DNA of 64,000 bases, taken from assembly GCA_031841125.1 (NCBI GenBank), contig CM063109.1, forward strand, positions 10,392,321-10,456,320, written 5' to 3'. This document shows positions 53,160 through 63,638 of this stretch, in pieces. The position numbers and the translations under genes were made by a program. This stretch comes from Acanthococcus lagerstroemiae (taxonomy: Eukaryota; Arthropoda; Insecta; Hemiptera; Eriococcidae). Every line of letters starts with the position of its first letter. Within the stretch, counting starts at the first letter, position 1. The notes under the pieces are model-generated. The model was not told where the DNA came from. It saw only the letters and a list, made by a program, of their open reading frames with translations, and did no database searches.

Positions 53160-54715
53160 GAACCATGCTTTTTAGGGTTTTTGGTTGTTTGTGTTCCTCT
53201 TGGCTAATTGTAGGCAGGATTTTTTGTTTGAGTTTTGTATTGTTCCAGACCATTATGATCATATTGGGTTCAAGTTTATTGGATTTTTGGTTATGTTTCA
53301 TCAGATTTGGTCACATACGTTTGTTTTAATAATTTTCGGTAGGATTTGGTTACTTTTGGCTCCGTTTGGCTGCATTTGGTAGCAAGCCCGTCGTATGATT
53401 AAGGCGGCTCTATGGGGAGGTATAACGGGCAGCCATTTTGATTGCAAGAAAAGCATGTATACGATTTCTCATTCTTAACACGAGGTATGTTTATTTCTTG
53501 CAATCAAAATGGCTGTCCGTTATACCTCCCCTTAGAGCCGCCTTAGTATGATCAGTTTAGAGGCATATTACTTTTCCAGGGGGTCAAATTGGGAAAACAT
53601 AAAAAATTTCACGTCCAAAAAACGAAATAAAGAAGCAAAAAATAACAAAAATACTTGGCTTTTCTTCTGGGGGGGGGGCAATAGCCTCAGAGTGTAGGAA
53701 TAAAGGAAGGTTTTCAGCCTATTCTATATTTTGTTTATAGGGTATATCTGGCAACCCTGTTCGGCCTCGTTTCCCATCACGCGAGGTCGTTTTTGGCGGG
53801 ATTCAGTTATTTGGGAACTACTTTGATTAATTTTAGTGCCGTGTGGTCGAATGTGCTCAGTTTCGATTATTTTTAATCATTCTAGACCGCCTTTGATCAT
53901 GTTTTTATTTGAGTTCTCTTCAGTTAAATTTGATGACTTTTTAACGAGTTGGCTATTTCAGGGTAATTTTAGCTAGACTTGGTCAAGTATTTAATTTTTT
54001 TTATTACATTTTCTTAAGCCTAGTCATTGGTGTAGTAACAAAATAGTATTTGAAGATCAACACATATTGGTTTACAAAAATGTTTCAAATCGGAAAGTAA
54101 GATAAGAATACAAAAGAAAGAAATGAAAAAAAAAAAGAAAAAAAAAAAGGTTAAAGTTCAGCACTTGTCATATTACATTTTCCTGAGTGACAAATATTTT
54201 TAAAATTAACTAGTAAACGAAAAATTCAATACTCTTCAAATTTTGCTAACTGGAGTACATTTTTGAAAAGAAAGAATTGAAGAAAGAAAGAAAAAAAATA
54301 AAGACTGTAAATCTGATTCTAATGTTTGTCTCATTGAATCTCATCTCAGAGGGCTGGAGTTAACGAAGCACCTGCCTTCCTTCTTATAGTCCCGGTTCGT
54401 CTTATTTATTCATTATGTTTTTAATCATATTTAGTATTGGTCGTTTGGGTCGGTAGTAACCAAATTTGGTCGAATTAATTAATTATTTTTTTATTATATT
54501 TTTTTAGGTTCCTTAGGGTTCTTTTTCATCAGTATTGGCGATCCTCAGTACAATTTGACCAGATTTAGACTTTTTTTTTGTCCGGCTTACTAATTTTTCA
54601 TCGGATTTGGTTAGCTTTAGTCGGGTTTGAACAAATTTGGACATGTTAGGTCAATTCAAGTAAGATTTGGCAGAATTCAGTCAAACTTAACCCTTGAAGT
54701 GACTTTATAATTTGT
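53160..54715 (+). repeat. Degenerate GATTTGGTC-type low-complexity repeat
   Basis: Loose repetition of 'gatttggt', 'tttggtcg', 'ttagtcgggtttg' and similar in two blocks (53160-53390 and 53760-54700). It is interrupted by a foldback MITE and AT-rich DNA. Similar in style to 40925-41180. Confidence 0.45.
53400..53545. mobile_element. Foldback MITE with 7-bp TSD
   Basis: A hairpin with arms of about 45 bp. The ends are TAAGGCGGCTCT and AGAGCCGCCTTA, flanked by GTATGAT on both sides (53393-53399, 53546-53552). Arms contain 'agccattttgattgcaagaa'. Non-coding. Confidence 0.9.
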
Positions 54716-54728
54716 GAAATTACATTTA

Positions 54729-55686
54729 AGGTAAAAGTATCAAATATTGCCCACTTTTTTGAGCTGAAAAAAATCCTGCCTAAAGTATAAATATCCTAAA
54801 TCTGAATAGGTCTCATAAATGGGACCTCCAATTACAACCTCTGAGGTATTTTTTTTAAATTTTAATTAGGGAGTAATCGGATTAATTGTTTTTAAAAAGT
54901 TCCAAAATTGTGATTTTAAAAAAGTGCTCCAAATATCACCCGCCATCTAGGAAAATTTGTTAAAACAAAAGGAATTAATGGGAATGTTTATTTATTCGTT
55001 AGTAAGTACAAAGCCAATACTCAACTCAAGAATTAAGGCATGCAGTACATATAGTATATCGTCTTTTGTGAAACTTTTGGATGCCTTTAACAAGTCCATT
55101 TCTTGTTGTAAAACTGCTTGTAAAGCTCCAGTCACTGAAACTTGTGACCATCGTCTTCGCTTTTCCGGTGGCAAAGGCATTTTGTTTTTGTAAAAATACG
55201 TACAATGAAAATTAGGTAAGCTACAGGTGGGCAATATTAGGGTACTTATCAGTGTTTCAAGAAAAATGAAAAAAATTAACGTGTAATGAAAAATGAGAAG
55301 AAAATTCACCGGAATATTATAATACTTTGTAGTTTATTGAAGTTGTGGATGCAAAATCGCAAGCCCGGATCCACCAGCCACCGGGAGGGGGGGGGGGCAA
55401 AAAAGGAAAAATCTGTGGAGGAAGGAGAAAAGATCTGTGGAGGAGGGAAATCAGCCAGGAAGGGGACAGGAAAAATTTTCCGCGTTAGATCGGCATAATT
55501 AAAGAAATGACAATTTTTTGTAAACGCTAGAAAAACTTTTCAACGTACACAACATTTCTTTCGGTGATAACTGTTTATTCTCGACTTTTGGTTTACGACG
55601 TTGTCACCGGAGAGTGCGTTAAACAGAGGAAATATCATCCTGGTGGGCGACATTAGGAGCATGGGCAATATGTGGTACCTTCACCT
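54729..55686 (-). mobile_element. Pogo-like element carrying an HTH_psq-type frame
   Basis: The left end AGGTAAAAGTATCAAATATTG is complementary to the right end, which reads AGGTGAAGGTACCACATATTG inverted. Both edges have TA (54727-54728, 55687-55688). The subterminal 'cattaggagc' block is shared with 24318-24953. The 958-bp length is too short for a full transposase. Confidence 0.8.
55070..55180 (-). pseudogene. HTH_psq-like N-terminus of a pogo-type transposase
   Basis: From the ATG at 55180 the frame reads MPLPPEKRRRWSQ, then VTGALQAVLQQEM, then LLKASKSF. Its basic start, Trp-Ser, two amphipathic helices and the Lys-Ala-(Ser/Ala) turn are typical of Pipsqueak-type helix-turn-helix domains at the N-terminus of pogo-type transposases. 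The expected third helix (VPxST-type) is missing, and the frame runs on to 54992 with unrelated sequence. The longer frame that starts at 55309 probably includes non-coding leader. A spliced host exon is a less likely alternative. Confidence 0.6.
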
Positions 55687-55707
55687 TAATTCACCTTGTC
55701 TATGTCC

Positions 55708-55860
55708 CAGGGCCGTATACAAGGGGGGCTTAGGGGTCTGCCCCCCACGGGTACGGCAGTGCGCTTAAAAATTTAGGAAAATGCGTATCTCAGAAACATT
55801 AGAAACCCCATAGGTTAGGTCAACCCCCCCCCCCTCGCCATATTCCTGGATACTGCACTG
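55708..55860. mobile_element. hAT-type MITE (CAGGGCCGTATACA family), copy 2
   Basis: It starts CAGGGCCGTATACAAGG and ends GGATACTGCACTG. The flanks ctatgtcc and ctgtatcc agree at six of eight positions. It lies 21 bp outside the pogo-like element. Confidence 0.8.
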
Positions 55861-55864
55861 CTGT

Positions 55865-58545
55865 ATCCTTTTTGGCTGAATTTTGCTTATAAGAATGAAA
55901 GTACATATGAATAGCCGAATTTACAAATTGGAACCATTTTTGGGGGGGAAGGGGGGGGGGGGTAGGAACGCTTTCTAATAATTGATCCCTGGTTGCATTT
56001 CATCGAAATCCTGCTCTGCTTGAAAACTTACGGCCTCATCACTTCTTCGTAGCCGTAATGTTGACCACCTTTAGGAGCGTGGTAATGAGGGGTGGGCTAC
56101 CTCCTCTTCCCTTGAGTTCGAAAAATTGAATTTTCCATATCTACATTTTATTCAAGTTTCAAAAAATTTTAATATTCTTTTATGGACGGATCTCCTCCCA
56201 ACTCTTCGAAAATTTCTAGATTCGCCACTGACCGCGTTTGTTCCTCAGTCGGGCATTCATAATGATTAGTACGAAGTTGTTGATGGAAACGGGACCCGCA
56301 CCTGATAGTAAATGACAAATTAGATTGGGAACTCGAATAAAGTTTCAATCGAAATCTGATGATTAACAACGTTCGATGTGATTATCGGCACACTGAATTA
56401 CTAACATTCCATGTAAATTTTACGGGTTACACCGTTCCGTTGTGATGTAGGTTCAAGTCTCTCTATTTCGAACAACCAGACTGACTCGATGAATGGGCAT
56501 AGTAATTGGAAAGAGTCTCTGCCTTAATTTTATTTATTACCCTTTGGTTTTAACTGTCCATTAGGTCTTAATTTATTCGTTGAAAAATTATCTAGAATGA
56601 AGCAAACTACTAGCATTGATATACCTCGTAGTGAGACTAACAGTGGTAAGTTACCATTCGGCCTGGTAAGAATTAAATCTGGTTCCATCCATTAACTGAT
56701 TCTGTTGTACTTGACAAGAATAATCCGATACTACGTGTAAATAAATGAAAGAAAAAATAATGTATATGTAATACCCATAATAACGGTAATGTAATTAAAA
56801 ATTACGATTCGCTTAAATCAAGAGAGTTTATTCATGTTATAACGAGAAAAAGAGAGAAAAAACGGAAAAAAAGAAGTTAGTTTGCAAAATATGTAAGAGC
56901 GATTACCGTTTATATGCAACTAAACATTTTTATAATGAGTGCTGATAGAGCCGGGGGGAGGATCGAGGTAATGATCTTAGTTTTTCATTTTCATACAGTA
57001 TGGAAACAGGTACTAGTTGTGCACCGTTGATTATACTTGGGCCGCTGTGATAAGATTTGAAAAGTAGACAAATATACGTGATAACTTCGAGAAATATGAG
57101 AAGTAAGTAGGTTGCAATCCTATCGGCATCCATGAAGTCGCTCATGTCATCTACTGAGGAAAATAACGAATAAATTGTCCAAGTTATAATACCTACACCT
57201 AGTAGTCAAGGGGAATTACTATATCTACATAATTCCGTGAAACAGGTATAATACCTACTTGTAAAGGCGAAAATTGCCATGTACTTACCTAGTGTTCGGA
57301 CGAATGATTACCTTAAAATTAATTACGAGCCTGGATTAAATGGAGATAATGGGTAGGCACCTCTGTTTGATACGGAGAGAGTTCGCATATAACGCTGACA
57401 CTTGATGACGGAAACACAGCTGTATATGATTTGATTCTTTTCCAAAAATGCATTACTTGTGTTGACTTGCCTTCAAAGATACATTTGCTTTTGACCAACG
57501 GCTTCAATTGCTGAGGAAAAACCTCTACTCTCCGCTATGTTCTGATCCTGTCTAACAGGTATTATACAGCGAAGTGGAGGGGGCAGATCGCAACTGTTGG
57601 TAATCAAGTCAGAACTAAATCTGAGGTAGACACAAATATTGCGATGCTTGAAATCGGTTAAAAAATGGCGCCCAGAAAACCATTAACCTCTCTACCTACG
57701 ACTCACAGAATCTCGTGGCAATGCTACTGCTTTCACAAATCCACACCTTGTCTACAATTTGGGTGCTATAGGCAGTGATAATTTAATTTAGTTTTCTTTA
57801 TTGCTTTCCATCTTTAAGAAAACTCTAACAAAATTTGTACACGGAAAGTAACAACCAGTTCGAGCTTAAATGATCTTGATCACATGTATGCCTTTACTCT
57901 GGCACCTATGAGAATTCGTTGATAGTTTCTCGCCCACATCGACGACTACAGATAGAGGTAGAAAATTCGTATGCACGTGTTCAGTCGAACGATGTTCACG
58001 TTGATTTTTTGGTTATTTATCGATTACATGATGCGGTTGCTCTAACACACGATCACAGCGTTGTGTATTTCAGCACTGCACCGGATTTCAGATCGCCCAT
58101 TAGTGTCTTTCTAAGTGTTCCAGTTTCTGCGTACAAGAAACGTTAAGTCGAACACATCACGAGAGAACTCGTGTCCCAAGTTTGGTCTGGACGTGAACAA
58201 GTTGTCCGTACATTTTGTGGCTGGATCGCCGCAGCTTCTCTAAATTCGTCGATCCGAATCGAAAACTGACCTCACGATGTGATTTCGAACTGCGTTTATC
58301 GAAGTCTGACTTGTGCAGAGCGTTATTCTTTTGCTTTCGATGCAAAATACTATCCCTAATTGGCATACTATCTAGGACACTGCCGGTTCACTTCCATGGA
58401 AACGAATGATTTGACTTCGCTAGTGTCGATTGTACGTCGAACTAGTTCCGAAAACTGACGACCTGGGTAGCAAAAGTATAATAGACTCATATTTTTGCTT
58501 ATGGCTGGAGCAAGCCTAATAATCAAGTTCACCTTTCGAGATTGG
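55865..58545. other. No gene recognised
   Basis: A hAT-like end 'ttcgccactg' lies at 56221-56230 and a G-rich patch at 55940-55962. Otherwise AT-rich and possibly unique. CG-containing sequence at 57930-58450 shows no recognisable coding. Confidence 0.35.
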
Positions 58546-58549
58546 TGTT

Positions 58550-58640
58550 GTGGGACGTATGGCGATGCACGCATGCCAAAATGGCCCCTGAGACACCGCA
58601 CCCCCGGCACCGGAAACTACCCTTTCGGGCATCGCATCAG
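58550..58640 (+). repeat. Dispersed repeat shared with 9750-9850
   Basis: 'gcgatgcacgcatgccaaa' followed by tggcccc, then a c-rich segment and 'gggcatcgcatcag'. Same order as the copy at 9750. Confidence 0.6.
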
Positions 58641-59069
58641 TACCGAGGGGCACCTTTCGAGATACTGAAGACTTTAAACCAATAAATTCAACTTAAAATT
58701 TGATATGAAAAAAAAACCCGATGGTATACCTAAATAAGCGACAAAGTAAGAAGAGAAAGAACCAGGCCTATAACACGATTTATACAGGTACGAACTAAAT
58801 TGTGAACACTAATATCGCAATGAGAAGCAGGCAGGAAGTTTTCAAGTGGAGTAGGAGAACATGGATAACCTCGTTCGAAGATGACAAACCACTGTTTGGA
58901 AGACTCTCAAATAAACATAAAACAAAGACCTCATTGGCAGGTTCAAAACCCTGGCATTAAGTACTAGACAAGACAAGAAAAGGAAAACTATGAGAACAAA
59001 TGGAACCAATCTCAAGAAGATCAAAAGAGAACAACAATATATTATAATCAAATCCCATCAACTTCGATA

Positions 59070-59372
59070 GGGCCCGATGCGCTAAATCCCGCCAGTTACC
59101 CGGGTACCTAAAGGGGAACCAAGGGTAACTGACAGGTTTCTGGGTAATCTGAGGGTAACCGAGGGTTACAAATGGGTAACTTTTCCGCGGGTAACTATAG
59201 AGGGTAACTGATTGCGTATCAAGATGCGCAAAATCCCGCCAGTTACCTGGGTAACTAAAGGGAAACTAAGGGTAACTGATGGGTTTCTGGGTTATCTGAG
59301 AGTAACCAAGGGTTGCAAATGAGTAACTTTTCCACGGGTAACTAGAGGGTAAGTGACTGCGCATCGGGTAGC
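59070..59372 (+). repeat. 147-bp tandem pair rich in GGGTAAC
   Basis: 'gatgcgctaaatcccgcc' at 59076 recurs at 59223 (period 147). Each unit contains GGGTAAC or its complement many times. The outer edges are inverted (gggcccgatgcgc and gcgcatcgggtag), so the pair may be a dimeric MITE. Confidence 0.8.
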
Positions 59373-59839
59373 TGCAAGACTGCGAGATGTAACCAAATAC
59401 CGATGAAACAGTATCGACGTCAACAGAAGCATAGACATTTGTATCGACATAATTTTTTTCACTTTTTTTGAGTTTTTGGGTCCAGATACTTTGGAACACT
59501 TCGTATTAAACCCAACTATATAAGATTTATAACAATGACTTAATTTATACAAAACTTATAGTAGTGTACTAATTCATTTTTCTGGAAAGAGGGGCCTCTT
59601 AATGATTCGGACTATAAAATGCCAGTTTTTTCAATTTGGAAACATTTTCAGTGATCGATACATGACAAAAAAGTCCTCAATTTCTAAGTTTTCTGGGTGA
59701 CGGTAATGATTTTTCAACTGATTTTGATTCAAAGCCCCTCGGAGAGAGGGAAGTCTCTTCTTTTGTGAAATTCCCTCACACATATAACAAGTTCTCTTGT
59801 TCACGAGAATAAGCATTGCTCTACTTTCGTCTTTCCTTT

Positions 59840-60010
59840 CCAACTACGGTGTCAGGAGGTTTTTAGGGAAGTAAAAAAGTTTTGAGTTGACGACGTGCAA
59901 AAAAATTTCTTGTTTTTGAAAGCAGAATTAACGAGTGAAAAATCTCGGGTAAATCTTTAAAAATTTTATAAATCTTGTTTTTGAAAATTGTGAAGACACA
60001 TTATCAATTT
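59840..60010. mobile_element. Family S MITE copy
   Basis: Blocks 'aaaaagttttgagttgacga' and 'attaacgagtgaaaaatctc' match family S in inverted orientation. Limits approximate. Confidence 0.45.
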
Positions 60011-60230
60011 ACTGAACATTTTTTATTTTTGTTCGCGCGAGTGGACGGGATTACGAATGATGTTCTGTGCCCCCCGTTTCGATGATACTGCTCCCCAAGA
60101 TCGATATAATGGTGTTCTCCAGCGCATTTCAACAGCACGTTTTCCTATTTTCTTTATATTCAGACAGCAAAGCGTGAGGACCGCCATCATTTTGCCCAAT
60201 GCTTCCCCTGTCGCTGCTTGCAATTATAAT

Positions 60231-61009
60231 AATAACAGCATTTTTATTGTTGGCTATGATTACATTTCTTACATACTACATTATGTTCTATTGATTGATT
60301 CCCGAGCTTACAGCCAACCGTCTCATTGTTGGGCATATGCCTCATCACCGATCAGTTTCCATTTTTTTCCTGTCCTAGGTCTCCCTGTGCCAACAATTGC
60401 CATATGTTCCGCCAGACATCTATAACCTACGTCTGTAGTTTGTGTTTGGTCTCTGATGTCCTTGTTCCTAATTTTATCTCTCTTATTCATTTTTAATATG
60501 CTCCGTTCCAAGTCATTCTAACTGCGATTCTATCACAGCCCACGTCTGTGCCTCACAGCACAATACTGCCATCACACATATCTCCAGTACTCTTATTTTG
60601 AACCTTATATTTCCTTTGAAAATCCCCTTCAATACCCAGTAGCTTTTCCATGTTTTCTCCTTCATAACTGCCAATTCGCTCTCTATTCCTTTGCTGATTG
60701 ATATCATCTGCTCCAGACAAGTCCTCTACTTTCTCTAGGGACGTTCCTTCTGTTGTCAGTTGTATGTCTGTGTTCTTTCTCATATAATTCGTTTTTATTT
60801 TATCTGCCTGTAGATCCCATTCACCATATTTCTCAAACAATTATTCATCTCCCATCCTTTCCAATTTGTTTGTTTCTACCAATGAGAATTGAGTCGTCAG
60901 AAAATCTCAGGTTGTTCAGTCTTTTACCATTGATTGACAGTCCGTATTCCTCCCAGTCTAGTTCTCTGAATATTCTTTCCAATGCGTACGTGAAGAGAGG
61001 GGGGACAGC
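60231..61009 (-). mobile_element. 5'-truncated LINE fragment with 15-bp TSD
   Basis: Direct repeats of 15 bp with one mismatch, GCTTGC then A or T then ATTATAAT, flank the insert (60216-60230, 61010-61024). On the minus strand it encodes ERIFRELDWEEYG, FSDDSILIG (catalytic DD near 60893-60904), WKSYWVLKGIFKGN, CEAQTWAVIE, then MERSILKMNKRDKIRNKDIR, in different frames. It is the C-terminal part of a reverse transcriptase of the same general type as at 37.6 kb. The 3' UTR ends near 60231. Several frameshifts. Confidence 0.88.
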
Positions 61010-61024
61010 GCTTGCTATTATAAT

Positions 61025-62040
61025 ACACTAAAAATTTCTGCACTGCCACATTTATACAAGAAAACGGCATCTCACTTGAAGAACTTGGAAATGTTGCAGA
61101 AGACCGCGGCTAGAGACATATTTTTTTTATATTACGATTCAGTTTCTCATTTTCATTGATAAAATGTCAACGCTCCAAACGCTACAAAAAAAAAACAACA
61201 AAAAAAAACCCTGGAAATTGAGCCTGAATTTTGTGAAATGTAGTCACACTCGTTATCAGCCACTACACATGTGCAAACTCATTAACAGCAACTCAGTTAA
61301 AATCAAGGTTGTAATAATTTTCCCGGATGAACCATTGAACAGCGAACACATTCGGATCGATTTAAATTCCAGTTTGGAAAAGTTTCTCTTGAATGGCGAC
61401 TGCGATATGCGGACCAGGATGAGCATCCAGGTATATAACCGTCGCCATTGCGTAATAACGAACCAGATAATCGGACGTGTAATTAATTTTTCAAAAATGC
61501 GGTACAAATCCAGTACCGTCTATGGATACCTATACAGAGCATTTACGAGTATGTTTGTACGCTTCGTACACTCGACACGGGGTGTACCGATCCATCGGTG
61601 AACATTCGGATTTCACATAAATCAGATGTTATTTATGACGTTAGGGTTTCCTCGTGAACTCGAATTAATTATGAGTGCCTGCAGAGAATCGCTTCATTAA
61701 GTCACACACCGTGTGAATTACACGCAGCTTTAGTCATTTGAGAAAATACGAAAATTCTTTACTTATAGGGGGAGGATACGATGGTGACCAGTAGGGTTGT
61801 ACGGTGAAATGTTACCGAACATAATCATCGTTTATTTATTTTGTCATGGACTAACAATGCAAGGTAGGTCGCAAGTACCCAGATGGATATAGCACGCAAA
61901 AGTATTTTTCATGACTTTTTGCCGCCAGATGGCGCTAGTCAAGCCCGAGATAATTGCAGTGTGTCAACGTGGAACGTGTGTCAACCTACAACAGTAAAAC
62001 AGTTACCCCTACCTCTTGATGCGGTCATGTCACTCTGATA
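61025..62040. other. No gene recognised
   Basis: A 145-codon plus-strand frame at 61164-61601 is the longest in this part. It begins in a lysine-rich low-complexity run and shows no domain I recognise. I cannot decide whether it is real. Confidence 0.35.
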
Positions 62041-62080
62041 CATCAGTAGTAAGAGGGCTACTTTGTAACTCTCGCCCATC

Positions 62081-62083
<3 letters not shown>

Positions 62084-62114
<31 letters not shown>

Positions 62115-62367
62115 AATTTGTTTATTGTTTATTTTCAACAATAAGGAGATTAACTTAACAAATACTTATTTCTTTACGAGGAGGTAGCCCTTTTACCTTG
62201 CGGTTTATCAGAGCTACCTCCATGTGAGTTCGAGTATTACATATTTCTTATGTGCTAGGTTTCGTTTTTAATAATATTGTTACATTCTTAACATAATTTT
62301 TAAAATCTTTTTTGTTCAAGGTTGTGAGGTCAGTCATTACTAAGTTCATCTCATGTCTCTGGATTGT
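62084..62367 (-). mobile_element. LINE 3' end with poly(A) and 3' hairpin
   Basis: On the minus strand the insert ends in a long A run (T run at 62084-62114) and is flanked by 9-bp repeats CCATCCCCT (62076-62084, 62368-62376). It includes a stem GGAGGTAGC/GCTACCTCC near the tail. Stem-loops at this position occur in several LINE groups, where they help template recognition. Only the last few coding residues and the 3' UTR are present. Confidence 0.85.
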
Positions 62368-62716
62368 CCATCCCCTAGCTCCCTTCAGTTTGGCCACAAC
62401 TTCTAACATATCTGACTTCTTCGAAGATAGAGTTGCTCGCCCATCCAGACTTTTGAAAATTTAGTCTTTTTGGTATACATTTGAAGTTTAATTGAGTCTA
62501 TTTGGGAGAAATCCATTTGAGAAAATGTTTATTTGAAAAAATATTATTCGGGAAAATATTATGCGGGAAAATTTCTATTCGGGAAAATGTTTATTCGGAA
62601 AAAATCCATTCGGAAAAATTTCAATAATGATGAGATTCGACCATTTTTTAACATATGACAAGAAAAAACAAAAACAAAAGATAGGACAAAAGCAGTAATT
62701 AGTTACAATGTAAATA

Positions 62717-63638
62717 CAGTCGAGTCCGTTTAAGAAGCCCCGGCTTAAGACGCTATTCCACATAATATGAGTTTTTTCTCTAGTCCCTTGAATTTTGTAT
62801 ACTAACACGTGTAAAATATTACAGTTAATATGCTCCTCCTTTCCGCCTAATACGCTCTGATGCCCGTGTAATTAAAATTACTAAACAAGGATATTGACGT
62901 AAATTGGTCCAGCGGTACCTGTTGGAAATGGAAGGAAAGATGAAGAAGTCTATAGTTAATGTGCTGGATGCCCTTATGTATGCCTCTGCTGCTTGGGCTG
63001 ATGTGAAATCAAGCTCTATAGAAAACAGTTTCAAAAAAGCACGATTTACTCTAGCGCCTCACATTCAATGGCTGAGAGTCAAGAAGAGGAGATGAGTGAT
63101 AATGACCCTGATGATGTTCTCAGGAAATTCCCCGATTATGCCTCTGTGGATAATGACAGCCACAAGTAAAATAAGAGACGTTGACAAAATTATTGAAGAT
63201 AACTTGGCAAAAGGAGGACATGTAGATGCAAAGGAGAGTGACGAGGAAGAAGAGGAAGAAGGAGGAAATCTTAATGAGGGGCTTACCTTACCAAAAAGTC
63301 TGATGTCGCTTCATGAGTTGCAAAAGTTATTTTCTTCCCTTAAAAACTCTGAAGAGGCTCTCCGTTCTCTCAACTAATTAGAAAATGTATTATTGTTGGA
63401 GATTTCAAAGAGGGCAAAACAGAAGAAAATTGATTAATTTCTGACTTGAGTGTAATTTGCTTTGTATTAGTCTGTGTACATTATTGTATGTACTGTTCTT
63501 AATACTTTGACAGCATAGTAATACAGTAAATTACTTTCTGGATGTCGTGTTTTTCCTTTTTTCCGTTTAAGACGCTATTCAGCATAAGACACACTTTCTT
63601 TCTAGTCCCTTGAAGAGCGTATTAAACAGACTCTACTG
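62717..63638 (+). mobile_element. Tigger/pogo-type DNA transposon, internally deleted
   Basis: The ends CAGTCGAGTCCGTTTAA and TTAAACAGACTCTACTG are inverted, with TA on both sides. A direct subterminal block 'gacgctattc' followed by 'ctagtcccttgaa' occurs at both ends. 922 bp, retaining only the end of a transposase. Confidence 0.9.
62904..63377 (+). pseudogene. Tigger-type transposase C-terminus
   Basis: The frame reads VNVLDALMYASAAW, then SSSIENSFKKARF, matching the last helices of the Tigger/jerky DDE domain (Trp, then an Ile-x-N-x-F segment). Downstream the sense moves into another frame (MAESQEEEMSDND, FPDYASVD) and back to KIRDVDKIIEDNL, followed by an acidic Glu run, so two compensating shifts have occurred. 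An in-frame TGA lies at 63093-63095. The DDE catalytic part and the N-terminal DNA-binding region are deleted. Confidence 0.82.

Noticed and set aside
54727..55690. A piggyBac/Kolobok assignment from TTAA at the left edge
   Set aside because: The related element at 24318-24953 has TTAG, not TTAA, on its right, so a TA target fits both while TTAA fits only one.
61164..61601. A 145-codon frame as a possible gene
   Set aside because: It starts in a lysine-rich low-complexity run, has no recognisable domain, splice context or promoter. Left as unassigned.
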